A stretch of 64,000 bases of DNA from Euclidia mi (GCA_944739405.2 OX123187.2:76244450-76308449), one strand, 5' to 3'; counted from the stretch's first letter, positions 41,867 to 53,780 are shown. The notes: generated by a model from the sequence alone, not told the origin. A program made the numbers and translations.

Positions 41867-43303
41867 ATGGATAAAGTTAGCGGTAAAAACAAGCGTAATG
41901 AGCGTAAACGTCACCGCGACCGAAGCAAAAATCGACGAGCAAGCAGTCCGCGAGGGCAACGAAGACTGCGATCGAAGGACAGTTTGTTGGAATCCCTTCG
42001 TATTGGAAGCCGCAGTCCTCGCAAGCAGCCCAAGAGACGTCATGAGCCACTGGATCGGAGTTGCAGCCGTGACCGGCGTCGCGGAAGGAGTAGCAGTTAC
42101 GAGCGACAGGATCGGAGTTGCAGCCGTGACCGGCGTCGCAGACGGAGTAGCAGTTACGAGCGACAGGATTGACATCACCTCAGCCGCGGCTCGGGTGGGA
42201 CACGCAGCAGGCGAGGCCGCAGTAGACACTCAAAGTCCAGCAGTGAACATCATACACCTCCACCTCCTTCCGGTCACGTGAGTACTCCTTATGTTCTTAA
42301 TAGTGACACACAGGCGTTTTTTGCTTCATTGGTGGAAGCTTTGACCTATAGTCGACCTCGGGGTAACAAATTCCCAATGCTGGGTAACGTGATCCCCGAC
42401 TTTGACCCCATGGTTAAGAGCCAGACTATATCCATATGGATCATTAAGGTTGAGGAGCGTGCGAGGCTTTATGATTGGGGCGATGACCAGATAATCCATT
42501 ATGCTTTGCCTAAACTGTCAGGCATCGCAAAGACGTGGTATCAGGCCCTCCCAACGATGTCGTAATCTTGGCCTGAATGGAAGACTAAACTAGAGGAATC
42601 GTTTCCGAGCAGTGACGACTATACGGAATTATTAACCGAGATGTTGTCGAAACGTGTAAAATTTAACGATTCTTTAGAACACTACTATTATGAGAAGATA
42701 AATTTATTAAATAGATGTGAAATACATGGTAAACGTGCGATTGACTGCTTGCTATACGGCATTGAGGATCGGTCCTTGAGATTAGGCGCAAAGGCAGCAA
42801 ATTGTCAAGAACCAGAGCAAGTTCTAAAATATTTCCAATCAATTAAGCAACAACCTCGTGATTCTGATAGATCAAAGGTGAACTATGATAAGCGTATTAA
42901 TGCTACATCCTCATTACTCACAAACAGTTCTAGGCAAACGTCAAACAGCAGCGATACAAGGACCCCTAGATCTCAAAATAATGCGTCGGTTGTATGCTTT
43001 AACTGTTATGAACCTGGCCACTTCAGTTCAAGATGCACGAAGAAGATATTGAAATATAATGTCTGTAACAGATTAGGTCACTTGTCTATTAATTGTCCGA
43101 GGTTGCCTTCTGACTCCGTTAACAAGACAGATAAACTTAAAGATAAGGATGTAATGCGTATTGAGACAAATAAACTTGATGACAGTAAATACTTAGTGAA
43201 CTTAAAACTTAACGGCGATATAGTTCAAGGTTATGTCGATTTGGGTAGCCAATGTACATTGATCCGTTACAGTGAGGCAATTAGGAATTACGTGGACCGA
43301 TAG
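41867..43303 (+). pseudogene. Ty3/gypsy gag with Arg/Ser-rich start, then protease
   Basis: The frame begins MDKVSGKNKRNERKRHRDRS. It passes a tandem 19-residue repeat (RSCSRDRRR.RSSSYERQD, 57-bp units at 42056 and 42113) and a Pro-rich link, then a capsid-like region (IPDFDPMVKSQTISIWIIKV; LPKLSGIAKTWY). A CCHC knuckle CFNCYEPGHFSSRC follows. The second knuckle has lost its first Cys (YNVCNRLGHLSINC). The aspartic protease start reads YVDLGSQCTLI, with DLG where DSG/DTG is usual. In-frame stops lie at 42170-42172, 42563-42565 and 43301-43303. The ATG at 41867 is the first in frame after the primer site. Confidence 0.8.
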
Positions 43304-44884
43304 TGTTCGAATGTCACTATTGAGATTCAGCATATTGTGGAAAATGTCGAAGTGTATATAGTTGAGGACAGTATCATAAAATATTCAGTTCTTATTGGGC
43401 ACAGTTTCACGGAGAAACCTGGTTTAGTCATAACGAAAACTACAGATTCCTTGATATTTACCCGTGATCGTTCAGTTAAATTAGAATTAAATCTGAAAAC
43501 AAATGTTGTGATATCCCCTAAGGAAATGTTTCCATTACCGTGCGTTTCTATGAATAAGTATTCGGGTGCAGTCCGCGTCAGTGGCTCTATACGCGGTATG
43601 CCACAAAACGAATATTATTTGATGCCGGGTGAATACGATTTGTGTAATGGTGAGGGAAGGATACTAGTGCAAAACTTTAGTGATAGTACGATTTGTTTAA
43701 AGAAGGGTGCGCTCGTTACACGAGCTATGTATATTGGAGAACATTTGAGCATAAATTTGTTAGATTTTGGTAATTCTGAGACTAGCTTAAGTATTAATTA
43801 CGGTAAACAACTTAGTGAAAACGAAATAGAAAGACTTAAGGAACTTCTTAAAAGATATGAAACCTGTTTCTTGGAAAACTTAAATGACTTGGGTTTGACT
43901 AATGTTGTTCAGATGGAAATTGATTTAAACGATACGCAACCACTAGTCTACCGCCCGTATAGACTCTCCTTCCCGGAACGTCGTTTAGTTCAATCTATGG
44001 TTAAGGAAATGATCGACGCAGACATAGTATGTGAGTCGAACTCACCTTACGCTAGCCCAGTCCTACTAGGAAAGAAAAAGACAGGCGAAAGTAGGCTGTG
44101 CGTCGATTATCGCGCTTTGAACAACAAAACCAACAAAGAACACTACCCACTGCCATTGATCGACGACCAGCTTGACAGGTTAGCCGATAATACTTTATTC
44201 GTAAGTCTTGATCTCGCATCAGGCTATTAACAAATTCCAGTAGAGGCAAAATCCCAATATAAAACTGCATTTGTGACTCCCGACGGGCAATACCAATTTA
44301 AACGCATGCCTTTTGGACTAGCTAATGCCCCCTCAGTTTTTCAACGGGCAATGAACAAAATATTGTCAAAAGTTAATTATACGATTGTGTATATGGATGA
44401 TGTTCTGATTCCCTCAGAATCCTTTGATCAAGGAATGAAAAGACTTGAGGAGGTACTTCAACTTTTAAAAGACACAGGGCTTACCCTAAAGGTAAAGAAA
44501 TGTAGTTTCTTCTGCACTGAGCTAGAGTTTCTAGGTTTTCATGTAAGCGGCCAGGGTATACGTCCAGGAAAGCGAAAAATGTTAGCTATTGATAAGTTCC
44601 CGATACCGCGGAACGTTCATGACGTAAGGCGGTTTATCGGTTTAGCTAGTTTCTTCCGTCGCTTCGTAAAAGACTTCGCTCTTATCGCCCGCCCTTTGAC
44701 AGATCTATTAAGGTCCAAATTTGAATGGAAATGGAGAACTGAGGAGGCAGATTCGTTTAAAACCTTAAAGGCAAAGCTGGTTGATCGTCCTATTCTGGCC
44801 TTATACGACCCTAAGTTAGAAACCGAATTACACACAGACGCATCGAAACTGGTGTTGCAGGAATTCTCTTGCAACGAGGTATAG
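43304..44884 (+). pseudogene. Ty3/gypsy protease end and reverse transcriptase
   Basis: In the same frame as gag, it covers the protease C-terminus (VLIGHSFTEKPGL) and the linker, then reverse transcriptase: RPYRLSFPERRLVQSMVKEM, LLGKKKTGESRLCVDYRALN, LFVSLDLASGY, MPFGLANAPSVFQRAM, and the catalytic YMDD (about 44393). After RT comes the connection domain (RFIGLASFFRRFVKDFALIA) and the first RNase H Asp (HTDAS). A TAA stop at 44228-44230 falls within the RT palm just after LASGY. The frame is lost at about 44865, inside RNase H. Confidence 0.85.
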
Positions 44885-46552
44885 ATGGGTTACTACGACC
44901 AGTAGCATATTACAGCCGTAAAACTACAGTGGACGAGCAAAAGTTTTATTATTTTGAATTAGAAACCTTAGCTGTTGTCGCATCGTTAAATCGCTTTAGA
45001 GTTTTTTTGTTAGGGCTGAGGTTCAAGATAGTCACAGATTGCAATGCTCTTCGTACTACCCTTACAAAAAGGGATCTTATACCACGAATTTCCCGTTGGT
45101 GGATTCAGTTCCAAGAGTACGATTGCGAAATCGAGTACAGACCGGGTTCGAGTATGGCTCACGTGGATGCGCTTAGCCGTGGACCTGTCAGTGAGCCTAC
45201 TGATGTAGACACTGAACACGTTTTTGATGTTTTACATTTAGATATTCGCGACTGGATTGCTACAGTACAGGCTGACGATAGTGAGATAAAACGCGTAAGA
45301 GACATATTAGAGGACAATGAGACTAAATTCATGGCCGAAGTGCGTAATAATTACCAGTTGAAGGGTAATTACGTGTATAGGATATTAGATGAAGGATTGC
45401 GATGGGTAGTTCCCAGGGGTTGTAGATGGCAAGTGTTGCGAATGAACCATGACGACGTGGGTCATTTTGGATTCGAAAAAACTTTGAATCGCATAAGAGG
45501 CACATTTTGGTTTCCAAAAATGCGTAGATTCACTAAAAAGTATGTAGCTGCTTGTTTAGAGTGTGCGCATCACAAGGCGCCTGGGGGGGCGAAGAAAGGA
45601 ATGCTTCACCGCATACCTAAGTTGAAAAACCATTCCATACACTTCATGCCGATCATCTGGGCCCGTTCATTCGTTCTAAGAGGAGTAACATGTACGTACT
45701 CGTGATCATAGTCGCTTTCACTAAATATATTAATATACGAGCTGTGAAGGATACTAAAGCAATTACGGCAATCAAAGTATTTAAGGAACATTTTAGCTAT
45801 TTTGGTGTTCCAACTCTTCTTATAACGGATCGTGAAAATTTAAAGATTTTACGGATAAATTAAAAATAAAACATATTTTGAATGCAGTAGCTACCCCAAG
45901 GGCGAATGGACAGGTCGAAAGATTTAATCGAACCATAACTGACGCCTTGAGTGCAAAATGTCATGGCGGAAATGACAATGTATGGGACGATTATATCGGT
46001 GAAGTACAGCTAGGTATTAATACCATTACTAATAAAACAACAGGAAAAAGTCCCTCCGAGCTGTTGTTTGGGTGCAAATTAATGAACGCGTCTGAAAATG
46101 TGTTGGCTAACGTAATTACCGAAACAACTGAGCGAATTGACGGTGATCCATTAGAAAGATTGAGGTCCAATGTTAGGGAAAGGATAGAGAAACAACAGGA
46201 GTATGCTAAAAGGCAATTTGATAAACGTAGAAAAAGTCAGAGAAAATATAACATAGGTGACTTGATCAGGATAGAAAGAACCGTAGTAGACAAAGATCAC
46301 GTAGTAAAATCACAGAAACTCATACCTAAATTCCAAGGTCCCTATAGGATAGTTAAAATACTACCAAATGACAGATTTCTCGTTGAAGATACTCCTTTAA
46401 CGAGAAAAAGCAACAAGAGGTACGAAAATGTTATCGCGTTAGACAAAATTCATCCCTGGATGAACTTTAAGGGTTACTCTAGTGATAGTACTGACAGTGA
46501 TCAGAGTGACGGTTCAGAAAGAGAGATAGAGAGTGATATAAACAGAGGCTAG
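44869..46552 (+). pseudogene. Ty3/gypsy RNase H end and integrase
   Basis: Frame 1 (44869-45705) contains the rest of RNase H (YYSRKTTVDEQKFYYFELET, KIVTDCNALR, SSMAHVDALSR). The integrase HHCC zinc module follows (HDDVGH and CLECAHH). A frame change near 45622 leads to the catalytic core (LHADHLGP, LLITDRE). A deletion near 45836 removes residues after TDRE and shifts frame again. From 45878 the core ends with NGQVERFNRT, carrying the catalytic Glu, followed by the C-terminal domain (KFQGPYRIVKILPNDRFLVE). No chromodomain is visible. The final 30 residues are Ser/Asp/Glu rich. Confidence 0.85.
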
Positions 46553-47323
46553 TGTGAGCAATGTTTAGTTAAATTCAACGATAGTTCTCCTATGATTAAT
46601 TACTCCCAATTGATCGATGTCCCCAATAATAATGAGTAGACTATGTGTGTGTGTCACTACTAAGAATGCTGACATCCCGATATATATGAGCAATCAGTGC
46701 AGATATTGAATGGCACCATGATAACGGTGTCGCACATATGATTGCAAGATAATGATTAAGACTTGAGCGTTATTTGTCACGAGTGGTCAGTGCAGACATT
46801 GAACGGCACCATGATAACGGTGTCGCACAGATGGCTATAGACCGTGACAAATTACGCAAGAAACAGATGAGAATGCAGATGTTTAATGAAATTGAATTGT
46901 AAGAAAGATTCGTAATTTATCTAAAGAGTAAGATGAACTTAGATGTAATAAAATACAAAGAAAACGATATAATTATGTATACGATATATTAATAGTATGG
47001 AAATAAAGACTGTGATTACGACTGTGAAGATTCCAAGTAAAGTGAATCGACGTATTTTACATAGTTCTAAGTAATAATAATGAACTATGATATGTAATAG
47101 AATAAACATTTTTACGATTATTAAATATTAATAGATTTTAGTTTAAGCATGTTCTATTAGGATATTTCCTTAATTTATTTTATCCTGCTTTGTAAGATGT
47201 ATCCTTAAGATAAACCTAATTGTCTAATTATCTTACATGAGATTGATACAATTGAGATAGTAACATTATTTATGTAACACCACAGAACTAGTGAGAGGAC
47301 TCACTTAATTAGGATGGCCGAGC
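46553..47323 (+). other. Ty3/gypsy 3' non-coding region with repeat and hairpin
   Basis: A 43-bp unit CAGTGCAGATATTGAATGG, CACCATGATAACGGTGTCG occurs at 46695 and again at 46788 (93-bp spacing). Each copy contains a small CACC/GGTG inverted word. GCGTTATTTGTCACG near 46768 is nearly the reverse complement of CGTGACAAATTACGC near 46843. No open frame for an envelope was seen. The final bases before the 3' LTR (AGGATGGCCGAGC) are the polypurine-tract position but only moderately purine rich. Confidence 0.65.
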
Positions 47324-47642
47324 TGTAAGGTTTATCAGCCAAGAAACTATACTAAGATGTTAATAATTGTAATGAAGTATTTATTTAAATGCATTTATCG
47401 TAACATCATAATATATAAATATAAGATTCATTAATTTTACTTCCTTTTAGTAATGTATATATTAAATTGTACCGAATCATGATTTGGCTATGGCAACACT
47501 ATGAATGACGTTTTTGACGTAGAAGTGATGTAACGATGGAGGCATTCCATTTTTGACGGTTGTACCGAACGGTTGTCTGAATAAAATCCGTGAATGTCGA
47601 AGCAATCATCGTTTCATTTGAGGAAAGAACCCTAGATCCTTT
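47324..47642 (+). repeat. Ty3/gypsy 3' LTR
   Basis: It matches 41426-41746 except for about five substitutions and one 2-bp gap (ATGTAATAATATT against ATGTATATATT). ATAAC follows at 47643-47647, completing the target-site duplication. Confidence 0.9.
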
Positions 47643-47647
47643 ATAAC

Positions 47648-48639
47648 ATATAAACACGACGCTATCTACGCAACCAAAGTATGAATGCAATTTACATAGT
47701 TATTAACTTTACAGTACCTTCGATGGAAAATTTTAAATTTACCCCATCTTAATGCCTCCCCAACCGTAGGCATATACTTAAGCTATAGCATCAAAAAGAA
47801 TAGCATTCAAAAGATTTTACCCGTATTACGCTTTTAACCCCTGATGCAACCAGAGGGGTGATATAAGATTGCAATGTCTGTGGATGTGTGTGTCTGTCAG
47901 TGGCTTCGTATCTCTTCAAAGAAAATAACAATTTTATTCTGATGATATTTTTTTGTTAGAAAGCTGACGTGCTTGATGTGGTTCTTACTAGAATAAATGA
48001 AGACCAATAATGGGATCGACTTAATATTTTGGACTATTTATTTATACGGATATTATTTTCAACAGTCTATTAAAACCACAATTACGACTTATAACACGCC
48101 GAAATGCATGCGATGCATCACTTCCAAGAAGATGAATACACTGTACAAAAATAACATTACCACATCTACACTTTCTCTGTTTTAAACCGCCGAATGTACT
48201 GCAAAGCAATCACAGTAATTACAAATTTAATTCGCTGTGGGGCCATAGTCGGTTCCGTTTTATATTTATGATTTTACCAAGAAAACCTTTGAGTTATTTC
48301 AACTATATTAATTATTTAATTCATGGCCTGAATTTTGGGAGTGTTTTTGTGAATTCTTAATGGATTAATCGTGTTCCTTTATGAGAGGGCACGCCTCAGT
48401 GAGCGCAAGAGCTTTGGAACAATTCTTACATATTAAATTAACCTTGGTTATTACTAAATGTTTTTCTTCTTTCAGTAACAAGTGAATATATTTTCGAGTT
48501 TTCTGTTCATTTTTAAGCTGGAACTTTTTTGTTCTAGTTTAATAAAAGAAACAATGTTAAATCAAAATCAATGTAAATTCACATTGGTCATAGTTTGATA
48601 TACAAGATGTTGATCTGCGTTTGCAAAATATTTCTAGCA
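47648..48639. other. Unassigned stretch
   Basis: AT-rich. 47850-47950 (CCAGAGGGGTGATATAAGAT, GTGTGTGTCTGTCAGTGGC) resembles an interspersed repeat. Nothing was identified in the 62-codon frame at 47997-48185. Confidence 0.4.
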
Positions 48640-48655
48640 CACCCTCTCTACTAGG

Positions 48656-49150
48656 TTGCAAAAGAAAAGAGGCGGTACATTGATTTTACCAAAGGCTGAT
48701 AGACACATAGAAGAGTTAGAAATCTGTAAACAGTTATACAAAGTAGACAGTTTTGAAGTTTGTGATATTAGAGATGTAGAGACCAACTTGTATTCTATCT
48801 GTATCTACAGAACCCCAGTTAACAGTAACTATGATACTTTTATGGATAGATTCGAAAAAATACTACAGCATTTCTTCAGTAAAAAATGTGTAATTTGTGG
48901 TGATTTTAATGTGAATATGTTTAGGGATGATGAGAAAAAAAAGGGTTTTCTTCTTTGCTTGCATGCTTTAATTTAAAAGCTCTAATAAATTGTCCTACTT
49001 TTAGACGAAATAACAATGAATCTTGTCTTGATAATATTTTGACTAATTTGCATGACAGCTGCTTGAATGATTAACAGGTTGATTACAATGGATTAGCGGA
49101 AGGACACGCGGGTCTTTTCTGTACTGTCCATTTAGAAAAAGTAAATGTCA
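48656..49150 (+). pseudogene. LINE endonuclease (EEP) domain fragment
   Basis: The frame reads GGTLILPKADRHIEEL, then YSICIYRTPVNSNYDTFMDR and KKCVICGDFNVNMFRDD. CGDFN is the conserved Asp/Asn motif of the exonuclease-endonuclease-phosphatase fold used by LINEs to nick target DNA. It breaks at 48976. Further on, SCLDNILTNL and VDYNGLAEGHAGLF correspond to the C-terminal SDH region of the domain, where the usual Asp-His reads DY. The N-terminal part with the first catalytic residues is missing. Confidence 0.75.
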
Positions 49151-49462
49151 AACAAACACAAGCAAAGTTTATCCTTATTAACAAACCCATCTTCAATAAT
49201 ATAAATAAGGCTCATTATAGAGTGAACCTACTCAAACAAGACTGGAGTACAGGTATTAATACATTTATAAGGCAATTTAACAAAGTACATTCATTATCAT
49301 TTAAAATTAAAAAGATAAAAGTAAATTAAACAAAAAACAATTAAATCTAAATGGCTTACAAAAGGTATTAAAGTATGTAGCAAATTCAAAAGATTTCTAA
49401 ACACCATAGACAAGCAAAGTAACAATTGTAATCAAAGTATCCTTAATTATTGCGATAGGTAT

Positions 49463-50771
49463 ATGACTGTATATAGAAAAGTAATTAGGTGTGCTAAGAG
49501 GCTATACATTAGAAACCAAATGGAAAAAGTGTCAAATTCGAGCAAATTAATTTGGCAAATAGTAAACCAATATCGTAGCAACGTCAATAAGACTCCTTCC
49601 TTTAATCCAATACTCAAAATTGGGGGCACAGCTACTGACGATCCAGTAGATATAGCAAATATTTTTTCTAATTTGTATAGAGACACTGTACAATTAAATA
49701 CTTGTAATCCAAATGTCGCTAAATCCTACCTTGTTCATCAGTTGCTAGGGTAGAAACTGATATGAACTTTGATCTGGTCACCCAAACGAGATTTCTAATC
49801 TGGTGAAAAAATGGATACTAAAGTTTCTTTCGGGTATGACAATATTCCGCTTACCAGTGTCAAGGAAAATATTGACCTTTTAGCTTGTCCTTTAGCAGTC
49901 TTTTTTAATAACTGCATAACTTTGGGAATATTTCCTGACCAACTTAAGATTGCTAGGAGTATCCTAATTGGTAGTAACCAATTCACAAAAAAGGCGATAG
50001 AACTAGAAAAAGAAATAGGCCTATTATTGCCAGGGCAATTATAGGCCTATTTCTTTATTGCCAGTTATGTCTAAACTATTAGAAAGGATCATGAAAGATT
50101 GCCTTATAAGGCACCTAAATAACAACAAAATCCTAAACACTACACAATTTGGGTATCAAAAATCTGTTAGTACGGCTGATGCTATCGACTCTTTGATAGA
50201 ACAAGTACTATCTAATTTGAATGATAGGTGTGTAGTAGCTGGGCTGTTTCTAGATCTCAGCTCCGCCTTCGATACAGTAGATCACAGTATACTACTGTCA
50301 AAAATGGAACACTACGGAATCAGGAACACCAACTTACAATTGTTTAGGTCCTATTTACAAAATAGAAAACAGTTCGTTGAGATAAAATCAATAGTAGAAG
50401 GGGAACAAATAATTAGTAAATCGGACATAAATAATGTTACTGGCGGCGTGCCATAGGGTTCAGTCCTGGGACCCATCTTGTTTGTCATCTTCGTAAACGA
50501 CTTATCAGCCTTCATGGCAAACAATGCTCCGGTCGCTAGACTTGTGCTATTTGCAGATGACACAAATGCTATTGTCACCACAAAGAAGATAAATGAGTTA
50601 GAGGATAAAATACAAAGTACATTTGAAATTTTTGAAAACTGGTTTAATGTCAACAATCTAATATTAAATGCCAATAAGACCAAATGCTTGCTCTTTAAGT
50701 CAACGGTTAAAAAAAAAGCAACATTGCAAGTTATATCCCAGGGAAAATCATTGAAATCGTCACCAACGTAA
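49463..50771 (+). pseudogene. LINE reverse transcriptase, fingers and palm
   Basis: The linker (SNSSKLIWQIVNQYRSNVNK) leads to fingers FGYDNIPLTSVKENIDLLA and then, after a frame change near 49960, LLPVMSKLLERIMKDCLIRH. The palm contains VVAGLFLDLSSAFDTVDHS with the first catalytic Asp and VTGGVP, where a TAG (50454-50456) replaces the Gln of the conserved GVPQGS motif. It continues GPILFVIFVNDL and the active-site LFADDTNAIV (FADD). The frame is lost in an A-run near 50715. The 49970-50060 region is distorted by a 48-bp palindrome. Confidence 0.8.
50009..50056. repeat. 48-bp near-perfect palindrome in the RT gene
   Basis: AAAGAAATAGGCCTATTATT-GCC is followed by AG and then its reverse complement with one mismatch. 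The right half encodes the conserved RPISLLP motif of the RT. The left half is an inverted copy that replaces the residues normally ahead of it, so it is an acquired structure. Confidence 0.85.
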
Positions 50772-51391
50772 AGTTTCTCGGTGTACAAATAGATACTACG
50801 AGTATGCTAAACTGGAAAAACGAACTGGCCTCCATTGTAAATTCTGTGAGTTCTGCTTGTTATGCGATCAAGAGTCTCAGGGACGGCCTTACTATGGCTC
50901 AACTTCGAATGGTGTACTTTGTCCTAGTTGAGTCCAAGCTTCGGTATAGTGTACAGTTTTGGGGCAACAGTTATCACTTCAATATAAATGCGGCCTTCGT
51001 GATACAAAAAAGAGCCATAAGAGCAATGGTTCGTATTAAGCAGATATAATCTTGTAAAGAACATTTTATTAAATTGGAGATACTGACGGTACCTTGCCTC
51101 TACATCTTGGTAGTTCTCACAAATTTTATTAAACATCTCCCAAAACAAGAAACAGAATTGGAGAGGACTCGAAGATTTAATACTCGTCGAAAAGACATAG
51201 TGAGCCTGGTTCAACCTAGACTGAATATTGTACAACATGGCGCCAGGGTACAAGCAGTCTCTTTATTCAATAAATTACCACTAGATTTTAAAGTTATTGT
51301 AAATCATAACATATTCAACAATAGGCTTAAAACATACTTACTTCAGAAATGTTATTATAGCGTAGAGGAGTATATAAAAGACAAAAAATGA
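50772..51391 (+). pseudogene. LINE ORF2 thumb and C-terminal region
   Basis: In the frame after the A-run break: NVKFLGVQIDTT (motif E region), LASIVNSVSSACYAIKSLRD, LRMVYFVLVESKLRYSVQFW and FVIQKRAIRAMVRI, then a TAA (51047-51049). Beyond it come LEILTVPCLYILVVLTNFI and RRFNTRRKDIVSLVQPRLNI. Motifs of the form ILTLPSLYIL and TRRKxDI in this order are typical of CR1/Jockey-superfamily LINEs of insects. The frame ends at 51391 after KTYLLQKCYYSVEEYIKDKK. Confidence 0.75.
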
Positions 51392-51493
51392 ACATGAAAT
51401 AGTAATGTGTGTGTTATTGCATATAAAATACAGTCTGTGTGCGAAATATTATTCTCCAATTTTGTTTAAATTGTCTTAGTTATTAAGTTCTAG

Positions 51494-53780
51494 TAGTACT
51501 TACCTAATGTCCTAAGGATATAATAATATAAAAAATATTCGATTTAATTTATTAATCGATGATTACTCGTTAGTTAAGTCAACGTCAAAATCATTTATTC
51601 ATTGAGTTAGTATCTAGTAGTTACTCAAATGAGCCGTAATAATATACAATAAATTTCAGTTCTCTAGTGCTTATAGTTTCCGAGTATAATTGCAGACGGA
51701 CAGGGACAGACGGAGATGGCAAAGCTATAAGGGTTCTATATAGTTTACTACATAACTCTAAAAATGAATGGTAAAATGAGTACAAGAATCGACAAAAGAC
51801 GTTTATACAGTCCATGCTTTAGAATAATATTATTATCACATTAAAACTACATCAATTAAAGAGTTTACAACAAAACCTGTCCCACAAATACAAAAGGAAA
51901 ATTAATTTATTAAAATTATTCTGTAGCTCCTACAACTGATTGGTATAAAACCAATTTCGTCGATTAAAAAAGCGGTTCCGCTAAGAATTTATGCGGTTCA
52001 ATAAATTATGCATTTTTCCTAGCGAGTTGCAGTTTTTCAAGATTTTCCAAGCAGTTATTCCGAGCGATATGCTTCGAAAAAATTGACGATATCAATTTGG
52101 TTCAGGTTTCCGACGTATTCTAAGTGAAAACTTGAGGTGGGAATAGGGTGACCATGATATTACCTATAATGATATAAAATTCTACCATATACACACAACA
52201 CCATGTCCTAACCTAAGCAGAACTTGTAGTATGGGCACAAGACAATGGATAATCCTGCATATATAACTACGGTTATTTTGTAAATACATGAAAACACATA
52301 GACCAAGATAAACATCTATATTCATCGCACAGAAATGTTTAACTTGAGCGGGAATCGAACCCACGACCTTATAATATGTGGCAGTCGGCTTTTGATAGGG
52401 ATTTGATAGATTGATCACGAGGAAATTAATAGGGAGAAGATGCAGAAGTTGACAGAAAATGTAAATAGACTTTCAGTGCCATCACTAAATATACGAAATG
52501 CAACAGAATAAAAAATATGATAATTCAGGTCGATATTCTGCTAGAACCTGTCGGCCTATACATGCAGGGACTATCTATACTCTCTGCTGTTACTTTAAGA
52601 AAACTCATTATGCTGTAGAAAGTTAACAATAAGTCTGTGCATCACCCAAAGGTTGACTGGTAGATAATGCCTTCGGCATTAATTCCGTCTCTGTAATATT
52701 TGTGTGCATAAAGTTAGTAAATAAATAAATAAATATTTTTTTTTGCTTCTGTCTGTGGCTTTGCCTGCGTCGGTCAAATTTACAGGAAAATTCGTTTATT
52801 AGTTTTTGCCTAAAAGAGTAACAAACATGCATCCTGGATATATTGATGTTTGTCAAATTATCGTATTTATATTAGCAGTACGACCGTCGTCAAATGGTCG
52901 AATTCAAACCATAATTTAGCACTCGCTTATTATTTTCTTACTTACCAGATAAATATCATAAACAGTGTAACATAAAACATTATATTAAAAATGTTGTAGT
53001 AAAAAAGTACAAGAGGATTTTTCTTTTGAATAAAATATAAAGTAAACAAATTAAAATTACTTCGCTGGTCCCATAACATAACAACAAGTTTGCACTGAGT
53101 TCATTAGTTTGCAACCAACCGTGACGTGAAACTCAAAATATTATTGGTGACATGTCTGAATACTTAACTACAAGGTCTTAGATAGAGAGGAATTAGAGAT
53201 TTTTAGTTAGAAAGAGCTAAACTCAAAATAACTGTTTCTATAATATTCATGAGTCCAGATTGTGCATTTCTTCTTATCAAACCAAGAACAAAATTTGAAG
53301 CCATCTTATGCATATTAAATACTTAATAAGCACTGAAAACACAAAATATGCGCAAATTTTACCCAATCTCCCAGTGGTTTAATCCTCAACACATGAATAA
53401 GATTGAACTAATCTCATCTTCCCGTATCTTGCACAAAATGCAACAAATTTTGTTCTTAATGCCCTAACTTGACGCTAACTTACTATGCAATATGCTCCAC
53501 AAATGGAGAAAAGTACAAAACTAAAAATTGCTGAACAGAATTTTGAATTTTAATAAATAATATTTGCATGAATGTAATTGTGCTTGCCATTTTATTTTAA
53601 GGCTAAATGGCTTAAGTAGCTTGCCTGTTTCTACAATAAATGGAAAGTTCTTTTATGTGGTACTTTTAGGGTACGGTATACAAAGATTGCAACTAGACTA
53701 CTTTGCTTTCAGTGAACGAATGTTATGTAGGTTTACTTAAGCTAGTTAATATTTTTAACGGAAAAGCAACGGCAGCTCTC
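51494..53780. repeat. A/B/C repeat, copy C (fullest copy, 2.3 kb)
   Basis: It spans all parts found in copies A (23537-25382) and B (26520-28430), so it defines the repeat's order. It lacks the D insertion of A and the MITE of B. Within it, GCGGGAATCGAACCCACGAC (about 52350) is the inverted box B of a tRNA-like head. 52745-52860 is the inverted GGATGGATGTTTGTTACTC-type repeat. No protein-coding motif was seen. It could be a large non-autonomous element or a composite of smaller ones. Confidence 0.75.

Larger units (their letters stand above)
41426..47642 (+). mobile_element. Ty3/gypsy LTR retrotransposon, full length, inactivated
   Basis: The element has two LTRs (321 and 319 bp), a 5-bp ATAAC duplication at both sides, and gag, protease, reverse transcriptase, RNase H and integrase in the Ty3/gypsy order. 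No envelope gene follows integrase. The LTRs differ by about five substitutions and one 2-bp gap, so insertion was fairly recent. Four in-frame stops (42170, 42563, 43301, 44228) and frame breaks near 44865, 45622 and 45836 mean that no complete protein can be made from this copy. Confidence 0.9.
48640..51420 (+). mobile_element. CR1/Jockey-like LINE, 5'-truncated and decayed
   Basis: Endonuclease, reverse transcriptase and C-terminal regions follow in the order of a LINE ORF2, all on the plus strand. The first recognisable residues (48656) are already inside the endonuclease, so the 5' end is lost. The tail after the final stop (51391) is AT-rich without a clear poly(A), and the A/B/C repeat copy begins about 100 bp later. 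Confidence 0.8.

Noticed and set aside
42056..42169. Possible CRISPR or satellite array
   Set aside because: There are only two 57-bp units, in coding frame and without spacers. No array of regularly spaced repeats exists anywhere in the window.
41823..42281. 152-codon plus and 125-codon minus frames over the gag start
   Set aside because: They are other-frame readings of the Arg/Ser-rich tandem repeat. The gag frame is fixed by continuity with the capsid and zinc knuckle.
46553..47323. An envelope gene after integrase in the Ty3/gypsy element
   Set aside because: All frames are interrupted, and no signal peptide, furin-type site or membrane segment is seen.
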